Source: Cudoniella acicularis (taxonomy: Eukaryota; Ascomycota; Leotiomycetes; Helotiales; Helotiaceae). From it: 30,916 nt of DNA. Both the position numbers and the translations under genes were made by a program. Location: contig JAAMPI010000593.1 of the NCBI GenBank assembly GCA_013054445.1, positions 1-30,916 on the forward strand. The letters run 5' to 3'. Below the pieces are notes generated by a model that saw only the letters and a list, made by a program, of their open reading frames with translations, was not told the origin of the DNA and made no database searches. Shown here in pieces: positions 9,655 to 18,958 of the stretch. The stretch's first letter is position 1, and every line of letters begins with the position of its first letter.

Positions 9655-10748
9655 ATCTTTATATCGTCTACTTTCTTTGCCTCGTTCCGGTTATGCATTC
9701 ACGTCTCGACATGAGGGTTTAGATATGGCTCTCATTCTTCTCTACGCATACATTTGACGGATAGAAGATGGACACCGACCAAAAATCCTTGAGCAGCAGC
9801 AAAATTAAGGGCGTTTGGGACATCCGGATATCTTGCATCAAATATTTCTTTTTCGTGTGTATCTGGAGGTGGTGGGTGTGTCTCGATATGCGAATACAAC
9901 TTGCATGGGAAGGGCTGAGATGGCGATACTCCACATAGTATTTAGAGGGTCTGCCTTGGCGGATCAATCTTTAATGCGAGGACGTGGTGCGCTTGTTCGA
10001 GGATTGCTACATACCCAGTGCAGTGGTTGATATTGGGCTTTGTGCATTACGAAAATAAGATCTCCACAAATCTGGTTTTTTCGGTGACTTGTGACAGGCT
10101 TGAACTTGAAAGCATGAAATCATTATTGCCATTGAAAGTGTTGCCACCCAGGGATAGCCAGCTGGATCTGTCTTGATTTTCGTTTATCGGCCTTTTCTTT
10201 CCCACAAATGGGAGTGCTCCAATTGCAATCAACTGAACGTGATGCTACAGCAGCTATGCCAAGGCAAGGCAACAGATCCGTTTCCCAGGTCTGTAGGATG
10301 GAAGGGAAAGTGGTTAGAAAATATAGAATCAATTCACTGGAAGTCTACAAAGAACATTTGATTCAATTGTAAGGGCAATGCAAATAAATATTCAACCGCA
10401 GGGTAGCCAAAAATGAGACGACTCAACGCGAAACCCCGCGCTCCTTTTCACGAGCGACGACGCGCGCGATCGGGAAGCACCCCAGCCCCAACCTCCTTTC
10501 TATCCCACATTCATAATTCCACATCCACATCCGCGTAGGCAATAATTAGGCACTAAATTTGCACTGCACAAACCCCTCTTCCCACATTCGTTGCGAGCAC
10601 AAAACCGTCGTTCATTACCATCGATTCTGCCATCCGATTCTGCTCTGCGCAAACCCACATACAAGTATCGGCGTCGCATTATCGCTCCGCTCGATTCTTC
10701 CAGCCTTCTTTCAACCTCACTCAAGTAGCAAACACCCATACCAGAACA
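9655..10748. other. Intergenic region, eS27 3' end to RNR-inhibitor promoter
   Basis: About 1.1 kb without a supported gene. The left part is the eS27 3' flank. The right part (about 10400-10748) is GC-richer and C/T-rich, promoter-like, with an ACGCGAAA box at 10426-10433 and a nearby CGCGCGCG stretch. Several short ORFs lie here with no protein character. Confidence 0.5.
10426..10433 (+). promoter_or_regulatory. ACGCGAAA box (SBF/E2F-like)
   Basis: It contains CGCGAAA, which fits the SBF consensus CRCGAAA and resembles an E2F half-site. It lies about 316 bp upstream of the ribonucleotide reductase inhibitor ATG. G1/S control would suit that gene, but the match is short and the function is inferred. 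Confidence 0.35.
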
Positions 10749-11513
10749 ATGACACACTCCCACCAAGCCAAACGCCCCTACAACGGGTCTCAGCCCTCAA
10801 TAACTTCCTACTTTCCTTCTACGGGCACTACAAGCAGCAATTCCTACTCCATTGCTCCATCGCCAACCTCGTCTAGAGAAAGCACCCCCATGCTACCTCC
10901 AACAGTCCAGTCCAATCTCCTGTCCGTCGGCATGCGCGTTCGCAAAAGCGTCCCAGAAGGCTACAAAACCGGCTCCCCACATTCAGGCTTTGCGCTTTTC
11001 TCGGATTCGTCGGCGCCGGGCGCAAATTCACAACCTATAGCTAATGAGGTGAAGAAGGTGGGAACGAGACCAAGAGCGAGAGAATTGACTCCTTTTTGTG
11101 GCATTTTAAAGGTGGGCGGGATGATGCAACAGGCGTGGGGCATTTATAGTCCGGGATTGCAAGAGAGGGAGATGGAGATGGAGATGGAGATGGAAGAGGA
11201 ACAGGAGGAGGAAGAGGAGCTGTTTCCGTGGAGTAGTCAGGAGAGCGCCGACAGTGTTGGCGTTGGATATGGAGGGTTTGGCAATGTTGGTGGGGGCAAT
11301 AAGAGGCGGTTTGAGGACGAGGGTGTGCAGGATATGCCGGTCAGAGGGTTTGGATTGGGGGAGAGAGTCATGGCCGTTCCGAGACGGAGAGGTGGCAAGG
11401 TCCCGCTTACTTCCGGTGCAGTTGTATTTGGGCAAGAGAACAGTAATGATTTTGGGGATGCAGAGTTCTTGGACTATGGCTTGGCAGATGAGGTTGAGAT
11501 GGGTGGTGTCTGA
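10749..11513 (+). CDS. Ribonucleotide reductase inhibitor, Spd1/Dif1-type
   Basis: A small, mostly disordered regulator of ribonucleotide reductase. Family members restrain the enzyme or control nuclear import of its small subunit. It is a single exon of 254 residues. Residues 60-75 (VGMRVRKSVPEGYKTG) match the conserved Hug/Dif1/Spd1 core. Near the N-terminus, Q15-P-S-I-T-S-Y-F22 fits a PCNA-interacting (PIP) box, Q-x-x-hydrophobic-x-x-aromatic-aromatic. That would allow PCNA-linked destruction as known for fission yeast Spd1. The middle has a run of alternating Glu and Met from a GAGATG microsatellite, then poly-Glu. The C-terminus is acidic (GDAEFLDYGLADEVEMGG). The start codon follows a long C/T-rich leader. 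The family is clear from the core motif; the PIP function is inferred. Confidence 0.85.
   Translation: MTHSHQAKRPYNGSQPSITSYFPSTGTTSSNSYSIAPSPTSSRESTPMLPPTVQSNLLSVGMRVRKSVPEGYKTGSPHSGFALFSDSSAPGANSQPIANEVKKVGTRPRARELTPFCGILKVGGMMQQAWGIYSPGLQEREMEMEMEMEEEQEEEEELFPWSSQESADSVGVGYGGFGNVGGGNKRRFEDEGVQDMPVRGFGLGERVMAVPRRRGGKVPLTSGAVVFGQENSNDFGDAEFLDYGLADEVEMGGV
11169..11195 (+). repeat. GAGATG hexanucleotide microsatellite
   Basis: About four tandem copies lie in the coding sequence of the RNR inhibitor and encode repeated Glu-Met pairs, followed by imperfect GAG/GAA codons. The repeat number is probably variable between strains. Confidence 0.8.
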
Positions 11514-11771
11514 GGAATCAACGAGGTCGATTGGGGGTCACGTGAGGACTGTAGGATTTGTATATTTGTGAGCTCTCTAGTACATACCGTTGGGGTGTTT
11601 GGGGGATCTTGGATTCTGACTCTTTCAACGGCGTTTTGGGAGCGCGGGGTTACACTGGTCCGCACTCATGCTCTGTGAAGCATTGTCCTTCGGCTTAAGC
11701 AAGCGTTAAATGCAATAAAAGTCTCGAAAATTATTAAATTCTCTCCTTTGTGACATAACAATGCCCCTATG
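11514..11771. other. 3' flank of the RNR inhibitor gene
   Basis: No gene supported. An AATAAAA-like word near 11714 could serve polyadenylation. Confidence 0.35.
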
Positions 11772-11963
11772 CTAAGAGCTGGCGTATTTAGAAGGTCTTG
11801 CACACAGTCGTCTATCGTTATGTGGAGAGGTGGAAAGGGAAATAGGAACCCGTTTGCTTCCTCCCGAGATCAAATCCACTAAACCACCAAGTATCCAAGA
11901 AAATGTCGCTGCAATGGCGATGTCTTTTACCCATTGATAAACTTGCTCGCTTGCGCTGCTCAT
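11772..11963 (-). CDS. Possible small membrane protein (63 residues)
   Basis: Not recognised. The reading begins MSSASEQVYQWVKDIAIAA and has one hydrophobic segment, about residues 13-33 (AIAATFSWILGGLVDLI), after an amphipathic start. The rest is Ser/Arg-rich and less protein-like, so the true 3' end could be a further exon. The N-terminal half has plausible codon use, but there is no family match that I can name. It could be a chance ORF. Confidence 0.3.
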   Translation of the reverse strand: MSSASEQVYQWVKDIAIAATFSWILGGLVDLISGGSKRVPISLSTSPHNDRRLCARPSKYASS

Positions 11964-13331
11964 CTATTACTTCCATGCCAGTTCACAGAGCTCTGGGTAG
12001 AGGCTAGTGCTTGAATTGATGCTTTTACAATGTTACTTGCCCATGCAGGCGGAAGAATCACCTCACGAGTTAGCAACTTACTACACCTTTAACAACTTGT
12101 ACTTTTGAATACTAAAGACCTCGAAAAGGATAAAGTGACTAAGTCCGGGATTTTACAGAGATGGTTGTTTCCTATTTTAGCTATTTGAAGTGATTCTATG
12201 AAATAAGAAGGTTCCCAGGTTTCTCTAGAAGTGATAGATGATAGATCCGGAAGAAATCCGAACTCTGCAATTTGATATATTAATACTTGACACTATTGCG
12301 TGTCTATGACAGGTGGAAATATATACGAAGCCCCCGAGCCAGTGGCAATGCATAAAGGTAAAAGAGATACCAGCGCAGGGAAGACTTATTAACAACACTA
12401 CACAACCTCAAGTCTTACCTCTCATCCCCCACCAGTCTGTCAACCTGGCGGGTACTCGAAGGCGGTGACCGACAATCCTCGGCACTTCTTTAGAAACGTA
12501 TATAAGTCTAAATAAACAAAAATCCCATCACCCTTCGGGGTTCAGTGAGTTCCAAGTTTACCCTTCAAACTCAACGAATTTATCACAACTAACAACCAAA
12601 CAGGCAAAAGCCCTCTCCCCCCAAGGCCAAATCCTTACGTCGACTAAGGTTTTCTCACCCATCCGAAAGGGAATAGCACACAATACGAGCATGCATATTC
12701 ACTGGGGTGTTTTGCCGAGCCCATCATGATAGCTGCTGGCTTATTGCGCAGACAGTAGTACATATATACCAAATCGAAAATGTGACATAGTTTCTTAATA
12801 ACAATAGGTTTATTTTTTAGACTTTGTTTTCGTTGAGTTGGTATTATTTTTGTGATTTTTTTTATATTGTACAGTACCCGGACTAATCTTTTTACTTCGC
12901 TAGATTTTTTTTGTTTTACTCTTTCGGAGAGAAGAATAGAAGCTTGTCGCATGTAGAGCAAAAACTTGATAAATTTTTAAGCTTTAGTGGAAGTTTTGCG
13001 AAGATTTCCCGATTCGGACTCGCTTATTTTATCAGATAGCAGAGCAGATATTTGACGAATTTAAAAAACGCGACTTACCGTGCGCGTGAAAATCTGGCAT
13101 TGCACGGGGAAACGAGAGTCAAAAAGGCCAGGTATAAAGTTTCCACGGCCCTTTGTGAGTTTCTTCCTACACCAGCAGTGCCACCGTTGGTGTTAGCACT
13201 TCTCTAGCTAAGCATCACTCTTCAACATAAAATCACATTGAAGACCCCTGTACAGGGCCAACGATTTAAGTCCATGCAACGTGATGCCTAGATTTTTTGT
13301 AAAACAGCATCTGGAGATATTTCGATTTATT
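11964..13331. other. AT-rich gene-poor region with one intron-like element
   Basis: About 1.4 kb with no confident coding sequence. It holds a perfect-looking intron (12545-12603) without a clear ORF around it, T-rich runs near 12815-12915, and many stops in all frames. No rRNA or tRNA signatures were found. Confidence 0.45.
12545..12603 (+). other. Intron-like element without a clear host gene
   Basis: A GTGAGT donor, a CTAAC branch motif and an AACAG acceptor lie 59 nt apart, exactly like the real introns in this window. Joined flanks give only short frames (for example one encoding AKALSPQGQILTSTKVFSP), so the host may be a non-coding or small-protein transcript. Confidence 0.4.
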
Positions 13332-15318
13332 CTAGATGATAGTGATGGTCTGCTTTTGTACCGCAACTAAGTCCCAGATATATCCATTTCCTTTCGAAAC
13401 ATCAAGCATTCCAACTCTCTTGAATTTTCCATTATCGACCGGCAGTAAAACCAAAGCTGGCGCAGCGGTCGGGTCAAGCACAGAATACCCAAGAAGCAAC
13501 AACACTGTATCCCCCGGCAGCTTTTCCTTGGTCCCAACTTGCATATCAAAGGCACGCTTTTCCACAAAGTCCTCAGGGAGATTTGCAATAGTAAGAGTAG
13601 GACCTTCCAACGAAATTGCATCCTCATGGACACTATCGCAAACACCCTCAGCAGAGAACGTCTTGCAAGATACCTCTTTCAATTGAGCCTGCATTTCCCC
13701 CACATCGCTGAAAGTGACTGGTCCATCAGTAGCTACCCAGGACCACGTTGGCGCGCGACAAGTTTCACCGGCCCTGTAGCTAGGCTGCCTTCCAGCTCTC
13801 CAAGCCAGATTTCGAGCGAAGCTCTTTTTCCACAACCCGATAACATTGACATCGTCCCACACTTTCGCGAGCTCACTCGCAACCCCAGTTATGGAAGGCA
13901 GCCGATCCGAGGACACTGTTATTGCACGTTCGGTACAATCATCCACGATGATATGCCACAACTCAGTTCGCGCTAAATCAGTGAGCGAGTCTGGTTGAGA
14001 AGGATCGAAGATACTAGTTGGAAGTTTCTGGCCATCATCGAAGTATAGGATATGACTCTCGAAGATCGGCTTGAATGCCATTGTTTGGCATGTCCAGAGA
14101 AGCTCTCTGCTGCCGAAAACCAGTCGACGAGGCGCAAGCATTGATTCCTGGAAACACCAAGCTCTCGAGTCGAGGGGCTCGCGGTGGTAAGGTACGACAT
14201 CAAAACTGCACAGTGAGACCGTAGACATCTCCCCATTTGGCAGTACGAATGGGAAATGATATGAAGGTACGAACGAGTCGCGCTTTTGCAGAAATCCAAG
14301 GTGGACGCTTTTTGAACTTGCTGCCGAAAAGGTGATGGTCGCTTCTTTGTAGATCTTTCCCATTGCGCCGATTTCGATTGCTTTATCTTCTTGACTGTCT
14401 TGTATGATGCAGAAAGCATCGATCCAAAGGTATCGAAGGCCCATACCCTCGGTGTATTTGATGGCATCTTGAATACTCTGGGCCATTCCTGCCACAAAAA
14501 TACTAGAGGTGTAACTTTTTATATTGGCAGTTGTGGTCTTCCCTGGTTGATCACCACCCCAACAATAGCTCAAAGCAACGTAGTCTGCGTGTTCGAGCCC
14601 TTGCCTGATATGTAGTTTGACAGTACCGGTTTCTTTCGAACCGCTAATGTCAATTACCCGTGTAGGGAGCAACGGGGTCACACGTTTTGGGCATGATGGG
14701 TGTGAACTATGGCATTCTTCGAGCCAAGTCCGCGCATGAGAGATGGTAAGATCTCCCGAAACTTCTGTAACAGTTGTTCTTCCTTCTATGAAAGGAGCTG
14801 CTGCATTTTCTAGAAAGAATTGGTCAGGAACAAAAAATCTAACGTGTTCGAAAAAACTCACCAGGATCAACAAAAACACATTTCACTTTACTGTAGCCAA
14901 GACTCTTGGTTCCAATACCTAACGCCCACAACTTCCAATCTTGAAAAGGATACTTCCAATTCTTATCGAAGCCTTCCAGCTCATCATAGGCCTCGTCTTC
15001 AAATTCATGCTTTCGAGCAGCAAATCGGAGAGGCTCGAGAGGCTCGTCATCATCAAGAATGCTGTCTCTCAGTATCTGTTTGCAAAACGGACATCCGAGT
15101 TTGGCAGACGCTTTCATCTCTGGCTTGTTGTAATGTTCGTAGCCATCTTTTGATGCAAGGCGCCAAAGATTTTCCAGACTTGAAAACATCCCATAGCAAC
15201 GATCACAGAGGTCCTCGATATCGTTGACCTGGTGCGGTTCGGTGCCTAAATCCGACGAGTCGGAATCATCGGAGTCGGAACCGTTGGACCTGAGAAAGAA
15301 ACTTCCTGGTTCGGCCAT
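13332..15318 (-). CDS. HET-domain (heterokaryon incompatibility) protein
   Basis: Family members mediate non-self recognition and cell death between fused fungal cells; the partner of this one is unknown. Exons are 15318-14862 and 14809-13332 (1935 nt, 644 residues). The 52-nt intron has GTGAGT, CCTGAC and CTAG signals and splits a Glu codon. The N-terminus is Ser/Asp-rich, then shows paired cysteines (CDRCYGMF, CPFCKQI), often present upstream of HET domains. The HET domain begins about residue 228 with YVALSYCWGG, continues with LRYLWIDAFCIIQDS near residue 280 and an E-x2-A-MGKIYKEATITFSA block, and ends with the SRAWCFQE region. The C-terminal half carries the usual WRAG and APTWSWVATDGPV signatures. 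No NACHT, WD or ankyrin domain is attached. The gene is intact and stands alone, without an obvious partner such as a SNARE or glycolipid-transfer gene nearby. Confidence 0.95.
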
Positions 15319-15983
15319 CGTGAGGGATCACTGGAGAGTTTTCCCTTAACGCCACCTTGAAAAGTTATATGGCAATTACCGTGCTGTTATGTTATAAACG
15401 GGAGGAGCTGAGTGAAATAAGCGGGGAAGTTACGAATAGGGGGCGGGGTAAGAAAGTGGGGGCTAAATAGTCTGATGCATCTGCCCAGTTCCTTCATTTG
15501 CGAGACGGCGACTCTAATTATCTTGAGGATTTCAACAGGTCGTTGCTGGCCTGTGTTTGGAAAATGTCAACGCATAACGTGGTAACGAGTATGCGAGGAT
15601 CTAAGTATACCCGCCAATGTGGTTCTTTACAAAATCTATACAATAGATAAAAGTTACGCATAATAAGAGTGTTTAAATCTTGATATTCCGATTCTGATTT
15701 CTATTTGAACGGGCACTCGATCACCCGCATGAAAGGTGCTGCTTGTTTTAAATGAAAGACATGGAGAAGGGTGGCGCCCTTCTGCATGCAAGTGTCTCAG
15801 ATTCTTAACGACATCCAAGCCATAAATTTTTGAAATGCTATCAAATATAAAATATCCAGTTGCAACTGGCAAACACACGCATATACACACGTATATACAC
15901 ACGCATTCATCTATAAAAGTCTCATAAGCATTAATGCAAGTACTAGTTTCCTGGTATTCACAATTCATCTCTATCAACCTGGT
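15319..15983. other. Intergenic region
   Basis: It holds the HET gene promoter and the 3' flank of the membrane glycoprotein. There is a three-copy 12-bp tandem repeat at 15873-15906. No gene is supported. Confidence 0.45.
15873..15906 (+). repeat. 12-bp tandem repeat, three copies
   Basis: The unit is ACACACGCATAT with single-base variants (second copy GTATAT, third truncated). It is non-coding and minisatellite-like, just downstream of the glycoprotein gene. Confidence 0.75.
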
Positions 15984-17147
15984 CTAAGAACCATGCGGCC
16001 TACTTGTTCCATCCACCTCAGCAATTGGCCGTTGCATTGGTGGTGCTTGAGAATACTGCGGTGCGGGGCTGAGGGGGGGCGAATATGGGTTATGGCTTGA
16101 AGATGGCTGGTCTGGTGATTGCATCTCAGCAACATAATTTTGCTTTTTTTTGAGGGGGATTCGGTGATACATAGTATCCAGTCGAAGGCCCAGTACTTGC
16201 CGCTACCGCCGTCGCGGGAGTAGAATTGTTCCTGCGGCAAAGGAAGATAATTAAAATGGCAAAGGCCCCAATGACGAAGACGCCACCAAGCGTGCCACCT
16301 ATAATTGCGCCAATGGGTGTAGGTTTCGACGATTCCGGTGGGGGAGTAGGTGTGGGGGTTACGGTGACAGTTGACTGTATAGATGAGGAGCTTGTGGATG
16401 AGGATGAATCGGATGACAAGGAGGAAGAAGAGGAGGACGAAGATGTCGTTTTACTGGATATTGCCTCGGTGACCTGAACTAATGTGGCTACGCCTTTCGC
16501 TCCATCTGTTGCTGTCAAAAGCACGGTATCAATTTCTGGGGCGTTCGAGCAGTAATACGCGGTATTCATGACGCCATTGGTGGTGAGGACATACTGATTG
16601 CAGTATGGAGAAGCAGTGACACTTGAATGTGTAAGCATAAATCTCAGAAAGCTGTCGAAAGACTCTCACCATTTTAAAACATATGGATCAGCAGCACAAT
16701 CGTTTCCACAGGCTGACAAGGAGGCGGCCGGTACGCAAGATGTTGTCAATTGGCATGCTGGTGTGGTACAACAACCGAAGACGCTATGCTGTAAATCTTG
16801 AGCGCAGATGTAGTTTGTGTTCACGCATGTCACAGCTTTATCTACAACTTGTCAGTCGCGGAAGATGAAAAAGAGCCTGAACACTTACCGGTAGAACCGG
16901 AAACGAAACCACACGTCGCATGAGAAGCGTTCGAGGCCGCGGACGCTGTACCAGTAGCAGACCGACGCCTCCAAAGCATAAAGGCATCCATAAAGCCCAT
17001 CGGTTCTAGCGTTGGCGCTAGACTCCATCCAGCAATTACTAGTGTATAGCCAAGTTCAGGGACTTGGGTTTGCTCTGGGCCATCCCATAGTAAGGCGTAG
17101 CACACAAAGGGCAGACTGACGCTGAGAAGGAACGAAACCGAGCGCAT
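15984..17147 (-). CDS. Secreted single-pass membrane glycoprotein, tail frameshifted
   Basis: A fungal cell-surface-type protein: signal peptide, Cys-rich ectodomain, Ser/Thr stalk, one membrane span and cytoplasmic tail. Exons are 17147-16889, 16835-16670 and 16621 onward; both introns are short (53 and 48 nt) and splice in frame. The signal peptide is MRSVSFLLSVSLPFVCYALL. The ectodomain has many cysteines (ATCGFVSG, YICAQD, FGCCTTPACQ, SACGNDCAAD, SPYCNQY). A poly-Ser/Thr region and TVTVTPTPTPPP follow. The membrane span is IGAIIGGTLGGVFVIGAFAI then LIIFLCRR. As written the frame stops at 16126 (306 residues). Skipping one A in the A8 run (16144-16151) extends it through a Pro/Ser/Gln-rich tail ending EVDGTSRPHGS at 15984 (353 residues), typical for such proteins. 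I give the longer extent. It could be a cell-wall stress sensor; this is inferred from architecture only. Confidence 0.78.
16144..16151 (-). other. A8 homopolymer, frame-shifting site 2
   Basis: On the coding strand this is C followed by eight A in the phase CAA AAA AAA GCA. The zero frame ends in LCC and a stop. With seven A the frame reads QKKQNYVAEMQSPDQPSS and continues 46 codons. Confidence 0.85.
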
Positions 17148-17628
17148 TTTCAACGAGATCAATTTGATTTTCTGAATATAATTTAAATGCGGGAAAAGGG
17201 ACGAGAAACCTCCACAAGGCCAAATTCGGGGGATGTACAATGATATATGGAATGGCAAACATCAGATGAGCACGCGTGACCATAGAATACAGGGAGGAAT
17301 GGCTCTACCTGCGTACCGTGTTCGAGAGCCTCAGCCGCAGTACTTGCTGTGGTCCGCTCCCTGTAATCTGTGTAACATATAGATCGAGAGTACTGTCCAA
17401 CGATCCCGCCCTCCGATATTTGTTTTGTGGATGTGGTAGTGTATAAGATAAGTTGATGAATAACAAGACTGTATGATGAATGCGCAGCAATAGCATATCC
17501 TAACTTCTAAGAGCCTATCCTTGCGTGTATATTTCTTTACGGTTAGTTCAGTGACCCGTGGAGTAGAAGGCCAAGTTCTAGGTTGATGTGGAACCAGTCA
17601 CACCATTGACGTATCTGTACGATTTGCA
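17148..17628. other. Intergenic region upstream of the glycoprotein gene
   Basis: Probably the glycoprotein promoter plus the 3' flank of the DUF7704-like gene. An ACGCGT word occurs at 17272-17277 but could be chance. No gene is supported. Confidence 0.4.
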
Positions 17629-18488
17629 CTATTGTAACTTCTTGGCTGCAGATGACGATTGACGGCGTGGTCCGAAAAAGCCCAACAAATAGAAAGTTCG
17701 AGTAGCAAAGAGGGCAACCTGATAGTTATAATTAGCAAGTAACCTCTAGCTTGGTTTATTGTCACTCACCGTCGCCCCTATATTTCCCCAGGTCATTGAG
17801 TTCCAATTGGCAACATCAAGGACCCGTTCATATTCCATAACATAACACGTGATTGCAATATGGCCAATATCGGCCAACCACAAAGCAATCACATAATTCC
17901 GGACGACTTTGACCTCGGTTGTGGTATAAAGGACGGCAATGCCTACCATGGCCAGAAGAAGGTAAATGTTTCCCAACCTGGGGTACTCGTCAGCGATCAA
18001 GGCAGACTTGGGTCGGCAGCTGAAACGCTTCCAATAACAGTAAAGCTCGGGGTTGCAGCTGAGAGCACACGGCAGGACGGAGCTGGAAGTAGACAAGACG
18101 GGCGAGAAAAATAGAATGGAACGGAAGGGCAGGCTCACTGGTACGCCACCATCCGCGCATTCGCCGTGACAGGCTCAAGAGGAGAGAGGGCGATTTGCTC
18201 GGCGATGAACCACTCCTGGAAGCGCTGCGAGTCAGTATTGGAGTCTGGAGCAAATATCTGAATAACGGCGAAGGTTCCGAAAAGTAATGAAAACAATGAT
18301 GTTAATAATGAGTGCACCTCTTACTGCAGAGATGAAAGGTGCCACGGCTCCAGCCACGCTATGTTTGGTTGGCAGTTAGCATAAAGGCTCATGATGAAGC
18401 AGTACAGTATTACGGGATTTGCTTACAGCGAGATGGGCTCGAGGACCGTAAACACGAGCCTCGGAAATGGAGGGAGGATTGATGCCAT
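17629..18488 (-). CDS. Small fungal multi-pass membrane protein (DUF7704-like)
   Basis: I reconstruct five exons: 18488-18427, 18358-18325, 18257-18139, 17977-17770 and 17718-17629 (513 nt, 170 residues). All junctions have GTRAGN donors and YAG acceptors, and the phases fit. The protein starts MASILPPFPRLVFTVLEPIS and has about four hydrophobic segments: near residues 8-32, 77-92 (YLLLAMVGIAVLYTT), 98-116 (VIALWLADIGHIAITCYVM) and 140-158. Landmarks of this fungal family are PRLVFTVLEPISL near the start, AYQLGN before the second segment, ALWLADIGH, and WNSMTWGNIG before the last segment. The function is unknown in the family as far as I know. The family name is from memory of the pattern, so treat it as tentative. 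It is divergent from the double-Myb gene, and a telomere-repeat box lies 106 bp upstream of this start. Confidence 0.8.
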
Positions 18489-18958
18489 GATGCGGTACGC
18501 AGTAATAGAGCGTGGTCTGTTATTCTGAGGGTGAGTGGAGGAGGATGTACATGTAATGCTGTGTGAAGTCGTGTTGATGCAGTATACAATTGCGGGTTAA
18601 CCCTAACCGAGAGATACAGAGGAGGTCGACGGCGACGCTATGGTAAAACAAAAACTAAAGATTGACAAGTTATACTTTATGATTGTAAACTTGTGGTCTC
18701 ATGTGGATTTTTTTATCTTCCACACTAACGAGGAAGCTCTGCTTCCTCGTACAGTGTTTAGAGCAGCTCAAGTTGTATCGATAATGTCCCCTCATTTCTG
18801 CTGTCTCGGGCCTCCTGACCCTTGCGAACCCCGATTGCAACTTCACCGAAAACACGCCTCACATACTGTAACATAACAACATATCCCTCCAGAGTCCATA
18901 CACCACACCTCCTCACTCGATGCGATACTTGCGATGGTCCGGTGCAAGATGATATGAT
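18489..18958. promoter_or_regulatory. Divergent promoter, DUF7704-like gene / telobox Myb gene
   Basis: About 470 bp containing a compound telomere-repeat element at 18594-18608. The rest is AT-rich on the left and C/T-rich close to the Myb start. Confidence 0.6.
18594..18608 (+). promoter_or_regulatory. Interstitial telomere-type box
   Basis: The sequence is GGGTTAACCCTAACC: one GGGTTA unit abutting ACCCTA-ACC, so it includes the palindrome GGGTTAACCC and overlapping TTAGGG-type units on both strands. It is the type of site bound by Tbf1/Teb1-class Myb proteins, one of which is encoded immediately downstream. Confidence 0.7.

Noticed and set aside
12644..12961. 105-codon minus-strand ORF in the AT-rich region
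   Set aside because: Its Lys/Ile-rich composition reflects the AT bias; no motif and no splice partner.
17272..17277. ACGCGT upstream of the glycoprotein gene as an MCB
   Set aside because: A six-base word is expected several times by chance in 31 kb, and the gene has no cell-cycle logic.
13332..18488. HET gene plus membrane-protein genes as a multi-gene incompatibility locus
   Set aside because: The neighbours do not resemble known HET partners and each has its own promoter; nothing links them beyond proximity.
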